From positions 266,015,925-266,079,924 of the forward strand of contig NC_081415.1 of the NCBI RefSeq assembly GCF_030272615.1: a stretch of DNA of 64,000 bases, given 5' to 3'. The notes beneath the pieces were generated by a model. It saw only the letters and a program-made list of their open reading frames with translations. It was not told where the DNA came from and ran no database searches. Below are positions 1-11,299 of the stretch, piece by piece. The position numbers were made by a program, and so were the translations under genes. Source of the stretch: Cryptomeria japonica (Eukaryota; Streptophyta; Pinopsida; Cupressales; Cupressaceae). How positions within the stretch are numbered: the stretch's first letter is position 1; every line of letters begins with the position of its first letter.

Positions 1-1386
1 CTGTCATAGAAGCCATGCCCACACCAAATCCCACAAACAATCTGCCCACAATCAGAATCCCTGGATTGGGTGAAGCCGCCATGAGAATTGCTCCTATAAA
101 AAAGAGAAAGTCTGCAATCAATAGAGCAGTTCTCCGTCCATATCGGTCGTTCAACCAACCACCGATTGCAGCTCCAATGATTGCACCTGCGATGGCCATG
201 CTCACTATGAGCTCCTGTTACACACTGCTCAATTAGTTTTAAAATATTGGGTAAACAACCATCGAGTTAAGGCTTCTGTAACTTTTTTCATCAATACTTT
301 GGATTACATCATGATGAGAAAGAGAAAACGATCAATGAAACAGAAATTACCTGCAGAGTGGTATCGCGATCGACGCTCTTGAAATCATCTCGAATATACA
401 AAATGGCTCCAGATATAACACCTGCGTACACAAAAGAAGAATTAATAAGATTTGTCTAACCATACAACGAAGAAAAGGCAGAGCATATCCAGACTGAGAA
501 CAAAACTACAGAACAGTTCACATCTTGTTCAATGGCAATCTCTTACGACTCATTTTTCCTTCATATTCAATGGATTCTTACTTCAAAACGCCTACCAGTT
601 TAGAGCTTTCGACTAAAAGGGCCAAACTTGATTAAAGATAAAAAAAAATTCAGTCGCTTTATGTATTTTTTATATCAATATTTTGGATTGTTTTGAATCA
701 CAATCTATAGAGATCATTCTATTGATGTAAACAAATTGACTCAATCAAATCTAGAAAACACTTTTATAGAGTGTATCCCTAACATCAATATAAACAAATT
801 CACTCAGTCAAATAAAAAACCAGAACAACTTCATCAATCAAATCGCTCGAAAGTAAATTCAGCAGTCAAATTCAGAAACACTTCCATTGAATACAATTGT
901 AAACAAATTCAGACAGTCAATTCCTCAAACAGGACAACTTCATCAACCTAACTTGAAGGATAGGACCGGTCCTGCTAACCTGCTAACGTTCACTACTTTT
1001 GAGCTGAACTTCACACTAAAACTAAAACTATGATCACAGAAGAGTTAAAAAGAAAAAGAAAAAAATTCAAACGAAGCTTGTATTAACACAATCAAATTCA
1101 AAAACAGAACAGCTTCATCAACCTAACTCTGGGATAGGACTGAGAGTCATGCCATACTTAAGGACTGAGAGTCCTGCCACACTTATGAACTGAACTTCAC
1201 ACTAAAACTTTACCCACAGAAGAGCTATATGAAATCAAAATCTCGAGTGAGACCTGTGTCATAGCCAAAGAGCAGGCCTCCAATGCCTGCAGATAAGGCA
1301 AGCCTCAAAATGAAGGGATTTGCCCATAAGAGAGCGAAACAGTTGGTGAATTCTTCTGCATCAACCTTCACCGGAACTCCTTCCAT
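1..1386 (-). CDS. INT: Inositol transporter (INT family, MFS sugar-porter type), first three exons, 3' part off the window
   Basis: Three exons read on the minus strand: 1386-1254 (ATG at 1386, 44 codons plus one base), 421-351 and 214-1. The junctions are GT/AG: donor at 1253-1252, acceptor AG at 423-422, donor after 351, acceptor AG before 214. Joined, they give about 139 N-terminal residues of a protein expected to be about 500-580 long with 12 membrane segments. Exon 1 ends with a first membrane helix ([13 protein letters not shown]). Exon 2 encodes [11 protein letters not shown]. Exon 3 holds helix 2, the MFS loop motif NDRYGRR and helix 3 ending [15 protein letters not shown]. This pattern matches plant H+/myo-inositol symporters of the INT2/INT4 type, which sit in plasma or vacuolar membranes. 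No stop or frameshift is seen in the visible part, so it is probably functional. A polyol or hexose transporter is the main alternative, but the exon 2 and helix 3 wording favours INT. Confidence 0.88.
943..1226. repeat. Degenerate direct duplication inside intron 1 of the transporter gene
   Basis: Two blocks share 'cttcatcaacctaact', 'ggataggac', 'gaacttcacactaaaact' and 'cacagaagag' in the same order: about 943-1045 and about 1107-1226, offset roughly 165-185 bp. Further upstream in the intron, 'aaacaaattcactcagtcaaat'-like units recur near 728, 790 and 900. Intron 1 (422-1253) therefore grew at least partly by local duplication. Confidence 0.6.
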
Positions 1387-1550
1387 CTTTACATCAACCA
1401 CAGTATACCCAAAAGTTCAGATTACAACAAAATTAAAATCACTGTGTGTAGCAAGAACCAAGGAATTTGCCGAGTCTAGTCTGTGATAAGCACATAAACA
1501 GCACAATAGAAGTTATCTCCTCCTCATTTGTCTCAGAGATCGGGTGCCAC

Positions 1551-1561
1551 TCCTTTATAAG
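1551..1561 (-). promoter_or_regulatory. Candidate TATA box of the inositol transporter gene
   Basis: The minus strand reads CTTATAAAGGA here, 165 bp upstream of the ATG at 1386. A start site about 30 bp downstream would give a 5' leader of about 140 bases, normal for a plant gene. The call rests on the motif and spacing only. Confidence 0.4.
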
Positions 1562-1759
1562 CATTCTGTCGTGTATTTAGTACACTCTAATCCCGCCTAG
1601 GCCTATCCAAATTGAAGACGGTTAGCCGGTTCTGGGCCAGAGCTGCTGGGTCACAGGGGTCCATGTGTCCACCAGCTAACATCCGCCTTTATTTTAGTCA
1701 GGCACGGCGTTTGACCGACCTCACAGCCTGACCAACACGGAAAAATGACTTATTGTTAT
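1562..1759. other. Upstream flank of the transporter gene
   Basis: Relatively GC-rich for this window. It probably carries the distal promoter of the minus-strand transporter gene. No specific site beyond the TATA candidate is supported. Confidence 0.3.
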
Positions 1760-2520
1760 GTTATTCTTCCGGGTCAAAATTTAAGATATGGTATAACATG
1801 ACTGGAATTAATGGTAAGGTAGAAACCACGTGTGCTAGTGAGTTAATTAAAGAGTTAGTTTCAATTAATTAGATCATATATAGAGATTGGTTGATATTCA
1901 TCTGTCAAAGTTGTTTGAGACCTAGATATTTGTCTCATATGTTATGATGTTCATGTTCTCGAAAGGTGATAGTAATGAGAGTGTCCATCGAAGACCTATA
2001 TGCTAAGAGGACTTGCTTTGTAGTGGATTCATTATGAACCATACAACTTCACTAATAGATCAAGAATCCATTGACATATTCTTCTAGGTTAAAATTTAAG
2101 ATATGGTTTAACATGGTGGGAATTACTAATATTGGAAGAACACGTGTTAGTGATTTAAATTAAGGTCTTATTTTAATTGGTAATGAGATGATTACATCAT
2201 TAATAGAAATAGGTTGATATTCATTTCATCAAGAGTCTAGGGCACAATACATGCCTCATCTCTTATAGTGTCCAGACCCTACACTCGTCAAAACTTGATC
2301 TCTAGTGGGTTTATTCCAAACCATTCATCTCCACTTACAAACCAAGAGTCCATTGACATATTCTTTTGGATCAAAATTTAGGATATGATCTAACATAACA
2401 GGGATTATTGATATTTGGAGAAGCAACGTGTTAGTGATTTAAATTAAAGTCTTAATTGATGACAAGATAATTATGTCATTAGATGGAGAAGGATCTTGTT
2501 CATCTAATTTTCTCCATACA
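1760..2520. repeat. Three-copy tandem direct repeat, unit about 280-315 bp
   Basis: The phrase 'tcaaaatttaagatatgg' recurs in diverged form near 1774, 2089 and 2371, each time followed by '...acgtgttagtgattt', 'aattaaagtctta' and 'ttgatattcat'-like stretches. 'cattgacatattctt' precedes copies 2 and 3. Spacings are about 315 and 282 bp. No open frame runs through the unit, so it looks like a short, old satellite-like array next to the gene promoter. Confidence 0.75.
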
Positions 2521-3224
2521 TGCGGATCCAACCGTCCTTATCCTTATTATCATCATATTATCATGTTGAATTTATTTAGTGAACGACTTTAAATACTACT
2601 TTTCATGATATACCACTTCTTTAAATATTAAAATATTATGAATTGTTTATTTCACATATATTATTAAAAAATTATTTATTTATCATATAATACAATAGGA
2701 GATACTTTTTAATAGTAACTCACTTTCACAATTATTCTCTTTCATCCTCATGATGGTTCACCGAGTGTGACCCAAAATGACCCTCGATGCAAAAATTACT
2801 TACACGTGGACTATGGAAATCTCACAAATCTTATACAATTCATTATTATTTTGTATAATAGTCAAACAATTAATCTATAATTAAAAAAAATGTATATTTA
2901 TCTTATTTTTATCAACTAAAATCAACCTTTTGTAATAGATGATTTTATATCATATTTTTTATCCATCATGAATGTGTGGTATAGTTGGTAAAAGACTTTG
3001 TGTTTATCTCATGTAGATCTCTAGATCAATTCCCTTTGTCTAAATTTACCTGATTTCATTCAACTCCACCAACAAACTGAAAAAATACTATCCAACTTTA
3101 ATCAAAATAACCATCATACTATGATATTGCTATTAGGGTTCAACTGTGTAGTTTTCGAGTCAAACTCATTGACCCATGATTCATGAGTAGTGGTTTACAA
3201 GAACCCATCTCTCATGGGCCGCGG
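2521..3224. other. AT-rich intergenic DNA, nothing recognised
   Basis: Short open frames only, no LTR ends, no recognisable protein on either strand. Confidence 0.5.
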
Positions 3225-3371
3225 CTATTCTAGCTCCAAAACAAACCTGTCGTATAGCGTGTTAGTGACAGGTTAGTCAACCGCAACCGTTAACTACAAA
3301 ATCGACGGTGTAAAACGCACGACTAACACGCGTGTTAGTCAATCCGTACTATCTTTTTGGAGCTAGAATAG
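3225..3371. mobile_element. MITE-like element with 17-bp terminal inverted repeats
   Basis: The left end CTATTCTAGCTCCAAAA (3225-3241) is the exact reverse complement of the right end (3355-3371). The 147-bp body has no coding capacity and contains a second inverted pair, 'gcgtgttagt' near 3257 and 'actaacacgc' near 3323. That is the form of a MITE mobilised by a DNA transposase. No clear target-site duplication flanks it (left ccgcgg, right acgcg), so the superfamily stays open. It could also be a simple hairpin-forming repeat. Confidence 0.6.
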
Positions 3372-6341
3372 ACGCGTCCTCTCTCATTAGAGTGAATGGT
3401 ACACTTAGCACTCATTACATCTAGGTGATGTTCACCTAGATGAAGCATTGAGACTTCCCAAGAGGTCCCCATCCCAATACTACTTTGACTTGAACGCGCT
3501 AACCATAATACTAACAAAATGATGGTGTTTTATTTTACCATGATATAGATCACAGGGATCACGTGTTCCATGCATGAATCTCGAGTACTTATCTTCACCA
3601 CACCTTTTTACCTTATTGAACGGATACCTTTGGAAGCAATGGGATAAGTTCCGTCCTCAAATTCTATTTTGTGTGCTTTTTATTCTTCGACGGAAATGAT
3701 TACAAGTGTTAGAACGAAGGGAAAAATGATTACACGTTTTAGAATAAAGGGGAAAATTACTCCAAATAGGTGGGAGTATACAAACAGGCTACCTTAAAGG
3801 AATGAACAATTATGTATAACCAAATTAAAGTAACGAACAAAACATTTTTGAACCACCAAGTATTGAAACCTAATTAATACCTTTCGGGACTGCCGACATA
3901 GATGAGATGTATATATCATCACAATAACCATTTACTAAAAGTAGAACTTTTACTTTATAGAGGGAAAGTGTATGTTCTTTATGGTTGGATCATGGACCGC
4001 TTTAATGTATACTTTGAATATTTAGGTAGGATTCACATGTTAATTTAAAATTTTAATATTAATTTTTTTTTTTTATGTATGTTCTTTAGTTTTATTCATT
4101 TTGATGATGGATCATGGAGTGTGATTTGAAATGTTGATGCAAAAAATTGACACACAATTGAATCCTAAAAAAGTTGATTGAGATCTCATGGATTGTGGAA
4201 ACATTATGTCTATTATTTAATATATTGTTATTTTATTATTTAATTTAAAATATTTGAGTGATTTGATTTTTATTATAGTTACTTTTTAATAAATTATAGA
4301 TGTATTTATTTTTATATGATTTATCTTATTTCTATATTCTTAGTTCAAGTAATATAAAGATTATATGGTAATGATTATGCATCATTTTTAAGAGTTAATA
4401 AATCAATAATAATTTTACATTTGATTCATATTAAAAATGATAAATAATTAAAATATTTTTATAGGTAGTCATTGGTGTGGTCATGTGAGAGTTGCACTCA
4501 CTAGAAAATTATTTATCATTCTTTTACAAGTAGTTAACCACTCCAAGCCATGTAAAGTAAAGACTATTCTTTCAACCCTAGTAACTAGTCTACTTAAGCT
4601 TTATCTCTTATGTGATTATTACAACTTAAGTTATATATCTCATGTCACTTGTATGGTTTAATCTCATTTCATTTCTTTCCAAATATGATAAATATTCACA
4701 ATCATTTGAATGTACAACATGCATGGTTCTCTTAAGTAATACAACCAACTAGAGGCATAAGAATAATTATGCATTGGTCATTCAAACTTCACAAATCCTA
4801 AAATTATTTTGTTGCAATGGTGCAATCACTCAAGGAGTTGTGTGTGCAATAATATTGCATACATTCAGCTTGGTATTTATGGCCATAATAGTCAATGGTG
4901 TATAAATTTTCATAATGTACAATCAAGGATCAATCATTCTATAATCATGGTCCAATAGTGGCGAGTTATGCAAACACAAATATTACATTTATCATATGCC
5001 AACTACTTAGAATGATTTTAGTTCACTTTACATATGCAAAAACCACAATTTTGCACATAGTAGTCATGATATAAACATAGTAATCTCAACACACATAATT
5101 ATACATTATTTATGTAACATTTATTTCAATTGTAGTTATTATATGAATCTTTTTAAAATGCATGATGGAGTGGGTGTGGTATCAACAAAATGATTCTATT
5201 CAAATGGGTTGGAACCTTACTTGGTCCATCTCATACCCATAGATGTTCAACCTTTGAAACTCTAAAATGTGCATGAATCTAAATATATTTGTCTTCTTTC
5301 CTTTACCTACAACACAATCCAAAATAACACATGATTATTGTTAGTAATACACTTCCTCAAAAACATGAACATGGGATACATCATGAACGCGTGACAAGCT
5401 AAATGGCAATGCTACATGATAGGTTATTGGATTATGTTCTCTAGGATCTATAAATGACCCATAAACCTCAAGCTAAGATTATAACTCTTCTATGTTGGAT
5501 TGGAATTTTATTCCCCTAACAAAAACTTATCACCAAGAAAGAAATGTTGATTCAATAGCTTGGCATCAAAATAAGTTTGTTGATAATCGCGTGCCTCTAA
5601 AAGATGTTGAATAGGTGCAACATGAATCTCTATGTGTTGTGACATGGTGGGACCAATAGACACTTTATCATTTAACCTATCTCAACTCAAACTTATGTTC
5701 TACAAGGTCTACCATATAAAGGCTTCAAAATATTTCATGCCATAGCAACTATGAAAAATGTTGTTATAGGAAATTCTACCAAATACAAGTATTTATCCCA
5801 CTATTAGAAAAAGGGGACTAGGTGTTATTTCACACCTTTCAAGTCTAGGTTTAGTTTTAATCATTTAATCTTATAAAATATTATAAATAATTTTACCACA
5901 TGGAAAAGGACATTTCACTTAAACATAAAATATTGAGATTTTATAGTTAGCATTATCCATTGAATATGAGGGTTACTAGGTGGATTGTTGAAATTTTATT
6001 TTGTAGGAAGTCATTGAATATGAGGATTACTAGGTAGATTATGACTAACATCTTTGACCAGCTATTTATAGTAAGAGTTGTGTAATAGGTAATTACTACA
6101 CCCACATGAAGTCTTGGCAAGTTACTTTGGCCTCACTTGATCTTGGGAGTCAAACCAATCAATTAAGAGATGCATTCTATTTGTGGAGTTGTTACACTTG
6201 GAGGTGGGATGCATGGGTCGAGTGAAAACCACCTTGACTAGTCATTTTTGGCTTCCTAAGTACCCTTCACCTATATATAGTCCTTGAAATGTAATATTAT
6301 GTATACTTATATATAGAGTTATTGTGCTTGAACTCATCCAT
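3372..6341. other. AT-rich intergenic DNA without recognisable genes
   Basis: About 3 kb with no coding signal on either strand. Two small local duplications are visible: 'aatgattacaagtgttagaa' against 'aatgattacacgttttagaa' near 3695 and 3725, and 'cattgaatatgagg.ttactagg' near 5957 and 6013 (about 56 bp apart). Confidence 0.5.
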
Positions 6342-6737
6342 GTTCAACATGTTTATTATGTTGAAGGTTTAAGGCGCGATCTTTTGAGTGTAGGACAATT
6401 GGTGGATAAGGGACTTCAGTTATAGTTCAAGGATGGAAAATGCAAGATTATCAACATATCTAGATTGTAGATTGCAACCAGTACAGAGACTAAAGGTAAC
6501 ATATTTCATTTGAACTTTGGTGAGAAGACATGTTTGATTGCACAAATTGATGAGAGTTGGCTATGGCATAAGAGGTTGCGTCATGTGAATTTTGATTGCA
6601 TTGTGAAGATCAGTTATACTAAGGCAGTTAGAGATATACCTAAGATTATTGGCAATTTGGAGGAATTGACTATGTGTTGCATTGATGGAAACATCGGTTG
6701 TTTTGGTTGTTTACCAGTTTTTGATTGGTTCCAATAG
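6342..6737 (+). pseudogene. Ty1/Copia fragment: protease tail and GAG-pre-integrase domain
   Basis: One frame reads VYYVEGLRRDLLSVGQLVDKG, an in-frame TAG, then FKDGKCKI, KGNIFHLN and WLWHKRLRHVNFDCIVK. This is the end of a Copia protease and the GAG-pre-integrase HH motif. The same stretch appears in the better preserved Copia at 32440-32720 (GLRNNLLSVAQLNDSG, WIWHRRLFHVNFDNIVK). Two stops and loss of the Cys-Cys half of the zinc-binding motif show that it is dead. It is only about 400 bp long, with no LTR of its own identified. Confidence 0.75.
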
Positions 6738-6929
6738 AGTGGTTGGATTATGATATTGATCTAGTATGCTCTAGTATGCTTTGGTTTGTGGAATTGATTT
6801 GAATCTATCATTCATGCTATTCAGATGCATATCACGATCAGTTGGTTCAGGATTTGATGACTCAGATACTATCATTTATTCTAGTAAGCCTTTTGGTCAT
6901 CAGTAAGGGTTTTATCGGCAGAGCTATGT

Positions 6930-7895
6930 TAAAGATATTTTGACGCACGTGATAAGTGGTGTTGGTGCGGCTTCTAGATGGCTTTCGGGATGTTGTTGGT
7001 TATCTTGTTTGTGTTATTGTTGATTGGTGGTGTTGGATTTGGGTCTGGACCTAATGTTGTCTTATTCAGCTAGGTTATGGATTGATTTGTGTAACGCGTT
7101 GATGGGTGATCCCGATGTATTATCGGATGGATTCATTGATTGCATTATGTTGTTTCGGTCTTACGATGACTTGGTTGATCATTGGATTGCGGGTTTATGC
7201 TATGAATTTATTGTATTATCTTTGAGGTGGCTGACCTAATTGTTTAGGTCCCTGGTTGGTATAAATGTGATGTAAGATCTCTTTGTAGATCATGGGATTA
7301 TGGTTATGAGATGGTTATGCAATTACCTATGTGTGAATAATGTTGTAATCATATGCAGGAGTTTTGGTCAATCATAGGTGATCAAAGTGGGTTGGTAAGA
7401 GAGGTTTAAGAGCTCTGGTACTGAGCTTAACCAAAATTGTACTCAAGCATAGGAGATGTTATCTTTGCAGTTCACTCTTCTTTCCGGATTGTAGTCTGGA
7501 TTTATTTTGTAGTCAGTGAGGCTCCTTTTGTAATGAGCAATGCACTCTAGTTTGTTGGCCTCCTTGCATGTGCATGCCCCTCATTTTGTAATCACATACT
7601 TACTGCAAATGTATTATCTAACTGTGAGTAGGCTTCCCATCATGGTTTTTCCCTTTACCGGGTTTTCCACGTACAAATCTTGGTGTCATGTGTTGTGGAT
7701 GGATGGTAACTACTCTATGATTTATGTTTATATTTAATTGCTATATCAATTATTCTGGTATTTGGTTTATGCATTCCGGTATTGAGTTTATGTGTTCCAG
7801 TAATAAGAATTTGAATGCTTAAAGTTATGTAATCTGTTGACAACTCAGTCACTCCCCGCTCTCAGTTGTCCTCTGGTTATGTGAGTTGTCTAACA
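6930..7895 (+). mobile_element. Copia LTR (5' LTR of the truncated element at 7.9-9.0 kb), left end uncertain
   Basis: The right end is firm: ...gtctaaca at 7895, two bases before a tRNA-Met-type primer-binding site. The interior has the phrase 'catcatggtttttccctttaccgggttttccacgt' (7635-7675), also found in the LTRs of the Copia at 29668. I could not fix the 5' TG end. The preceding 6738-6929 has similar base composition and may belong to it. Confidence 0.6.
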
Positions 7896-7897
7896 AT

Positions 7898-7909
7898 TGG
7901 TATCAGATC
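7898..7909 (+). other. Copia primer-binding site
   Basis: TGGTATCAGATC, one mismatch from TGGTATCAGAGC, which pairs with the 3' end of initiator tRNA-Met. It lies two bases after the LTR end at 7895. Confidence 0.8.
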
Positions 7910-7949
7910 TTGGTCCTCTATATAATATTAACCGCTTGAGGAAGATCCT

Positions 7950-8960
7950 ATGGCATCTAACAGTTCAAGTTCATCAAATACATCTACAACTATTTTCTAG
8001 AGAGAAATCCCTAGGCTTGATGGAACAAATTATAGGGTATGGAAGATTCAGATGGAGACTCATATGAGATGTCTTAGAAAGGAAATTTGGGAGATCACTA
8101 AGAAAGGTGTTACCCATTTTAATTCGACATCTGACAATCCTCCTCCGAGAGGCCTGGATAATGAGCTTGAGAATGATTGTAGAGCTAGAGAGGCCCTTTT
8201 GTGTGCACTTTTTGATCAGCAAATAATGGGACTAACTGATAAATCAACTACAAAGGCTATATGGGACAAATTGGAGACTCTGAATAAAGGTGACCCTACT
8301 GTTAAAATTGTTAAACTTGATGGTTACCGGGTGAGGTATGAGAACCTAAAGATGGAAGAAGATGAAAGGATTACTACTTTTATGGAGAGAGTTAATGAGA
8401 TTGTGTTAGGAATTCAATGTTGTGGTGGATCTCTGAGTGAAGATAAAATAGTTTCTAAAGTACTGAGAGCTTTGTCACTGGCTTATATGATGAAGGCTAC
8501 TGCAATTAATGAGATAAGAACTATGGCAAACACCTCTATTAATAGGGATACCTTGGTTGGGAAGTTATCTACTTTTGAACTTGAGGAATTTAGACCTTCT
8601 GGAGCTGTAAAATTTGAACCTGCTTTTCATGCAGCTACATCATCTACCAACAAGAGTGATTGGAAAGCTTTATATGCGAAGGAACTAGAGGATATGAAGA
8701 AAGAAGATGAAGAGTTTGAGCAACTTAAAGCCTTATTGCTAGAAGAGTACCTAAAGGACCGACATGAAGTAAGTATGAAGGAAAAATACCTTTTAAATGC
8801 TTTGCATGTAATAAGATAGGTCATTTTGCATCTACATGTCCTAAAAGGAATTCAAGATTTGAAGAAAGAGCTAGAAGATCTTTTAGGCCTAACCATGATT
8901 ATTAGAACAAGCATAAGTATAGGATTTATTTTAATGGACGTCTTATTTCAACAAGTATGG
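7950..8960 (+). pseudogene. Copia gag with CCHC zinc knuckle, frameshifted, element truncated downstream
   Basis: ATG at 7950, in-frame TAG at 7998-8000, then an open frame from 8052 to 8816. Product features: LDGTNYRVWKIQM (8010-8060), the usual N-terminal wording of Copia capsid proteins, then the UBN2-type gag helical region (IWDKLETLNKGDPTVKIVKL, SKVLRALSLAYMMKATAI). Around 8780 the frame shifts. The next frame contains an intact knuckle, CFACNKIGHFASTC (about 8795-8836). Homology stops near 8960, so protease, integrase and RT are missing. Related to, but clearly different from, the gag at 31.3 kb. Confidence 0.85.
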
Positions 8961-10031
8961 GATTTGAAGCTCTACAATTTGACTAAATAGGTGTGGTACT
9001 TTTGAAGAAAATGAATCTTTTCTTAACTATTTATGAAGATTGAATCAACCATTATATAATAGAGAAGTCACATTGTGTCTAACATAATTCCAATTATTGA
9101 TAATATAAACCTTGTGCAAAATATTCATCTAAACAAGAAAACTTGTAAATTGTTGGAAAATTTTTTTGTGACTTGATTCTTAAAGAAAATCATTCAATCT
9201 ATTGATTGTAATTATCAATATTTATATATAAGCGTGTTATTGAATTCTACCAATGACTTTTATTTTTCCTTAATAACTTTTATTATAGAAAAACAAGAAT
9301 ATTTATTTGTAACAAAGTATTTAAAATGCAAAACCCTAACACTTATTTGTATAGAAAATTTTCAGTCTTGACAAGTATTAAATGGAGACAACCAATATCG
9401 ATTTAAATTTAGAGGGGATGTATAAACAACTTGGATGATATGCATTGATCTAAAAATTGACGTACCATTTTTTTACGAAAATCTACTTACTATTTGCATA
9501 TGCTCAACCTAAAGTTTTCCACTCAACATAATAGAATCTTAGAAGAAGAAAAAAAATTGTGATATTACACATGAAAATCTAGAAGTTTTAAGAGCTAAAA
9601 GTAGCCCAAGTTTTTATTTCATTTTATCATTTTCTCATAAAGTATGACATAAGTGAAAGAAGAAATATTGTTATATTATTATTTTCTTATGAGAAAGTAA
9701 TTAGTGCTTAAACAAGTGAATAATGATAATTTAAATTATTTAATATAAATAATTGGAGCATGCCATGGTCGTGTATTAAAAAAAACTAGAAACAATTGAA
9801 GGCAAAATTTAAAATATTAATTGTACCAATTATGTAATTTTGAAAGACCCCTAGACTTACGATTAATCATATATCTTCTCCAAAGTCTTAAAAAGTCTTT
9901 AATATTCTTATGAAAAAATGTCTTAAATGTGACAAGATTCCAGAACCAAAAACTATTTTTTAGACAAGTACAATATCTAGTTATTACCTCTCACAATAGT
10001 TTAATTTATTTTAGGTCAATTGTACTCATGA
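8961..10031. other. AT-rich intergenic DNA, nothing recognised
   Basis: Very AT-rich with many stops in all frames. No transposon ends or protein similarity seen. Confidence 0.5.
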
Positions 10032-10036
10032 ACTTG
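10032..10036. repeat. Left target-site duplication of the 10037-12152 element
   Basis: acttg directly outside the LTR. The matching copy is at 12153-12157. Confidence 0.85.
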
Positions 10037-10937
10037 TGATGTAGTGTCAAGGTAGGGAGATCCAATGAAGGACAACCCATCCTTGTAGCCTAACACAAAC
10101 ACCATGCAGAATATACTGGTAACCGGTAATGCAACACCAAAAATAGTAGAAAGAACAATCGGTAACAACACATAATACATAACCAATAAACAATATGAAC
10201 AATTCTTATTATAGTCTGAAGAATTACAAATGCCAAATGTTGGATCACAGTCCAAGATACAAAAAATGCTTACAACACAAATATCAGATCCGTAGATCAT
10301 CCACATAACAAATCGGCCTCCAGAAATATTATGTCGGTTCTACCCTAATCTAGACCTCAGTCTTTCGGCCTCAATCCACTGGATCAGAATCTCGTCAGAT
10401 CTACATCTTCGCTTGATCTCTAAACTCTATCTTCAATCTTCTAACTTTTATCCTCTGAAATGATTAACAAACCTCCATTTATACCATCCGCAAATAATAA
10501 CAACTTAATCAAGTCGGCCCAGAGACCAACCAGTTCACGAAATATGCAATGGTAATATGTCAGCTCAAATCACTAAGAACAACTCCAAAATGCATAAAAT
10601 AATGTGCGGTCCTCCGGAAACATCAAACACGACATAAGAAACATAAATCAATGATCCGCAAGTCACGAAGATCAACTGCAACCCGATCCAACTTTTCTCA
10701 ACACATTGGCAGAATAACTGTTAAGAACATATCAATCAGGCTAGTACCAAAATCGATAACTCACTGGAAACAAATCCAAATGCCATGAAACTTGAACATG
10801 ACAAAGATCACAAGCATAAGGGAATAAACCCAAAACCATAATGCTAAACACTCAAACACGAAGAAATTCAACAATCTCAAGCAATTCCACTGAAAACTGC
10901 CTCAACCGGTAAGAACTAGACCAATGCTCTTGCATCA

Positions 10938-11299
10938 GACTCTCGGGGTTAATTGAAAAGTGACTCCCATCACTTGACTTGGTTCGGCGATCTGTCAGTA
11001 GGTACTTGCAACTTCCTTAGGGGGTTCGACGATCTGACTACAACTTTCGGTTGCCTCTCCTCGGTGATCTACCAGTCCAAACTACAGCCTGCCTCAAGTC
11101 GGTGATATGTTCAAGTCTCCACCCACTAACAACCTCAAGATCAAGCTCTAGGATTGACGATCTACCTACAAACCTTTCTCTCCCTCACGTTCGACGATCT
11201 GAACAAGTCCACAAGTTGCCTCAACTTCTTCTTCAACCAACCGGTAAAAAACTGGGTCTTCCTCCAACAATAGGTTCATAAACCAACTCTAATACCACT
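10938..11299 (-). repeat. Interior of the non-autonomous element: array of about 40-bp units around a GATCT core
   Basis: Six variants of TTCGRCGATCTG occur at about 10983, 11025, 11060, 11099, 11153 and 11190, spaced 35-54 bp. The rest of each unit is loosely similar ('...caactt', '...caagtc'). No open frame of note. In an element this short the interior must hold packaging or dimerisation signals, which could explain the array, but that is inference. Confidence 0.6.
11286..11297 (-). other. Primer-binding site of the non-autonomous element
   Basis: The minus strand reads TGGTATTAGAGT, close to the initiator tRNA-Met site TGGTATCAGAGC, two bases inside the LTR that ends at 11300. This fixes the element's orientation. 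Confidence 0.75.

Noticed and set aside
15-236. Plus-strand ORF of 73 codons at the left edge
   Set aside because: Antisense shadow of inositol transporter exon 3, which reads as a known family on the minus strand.
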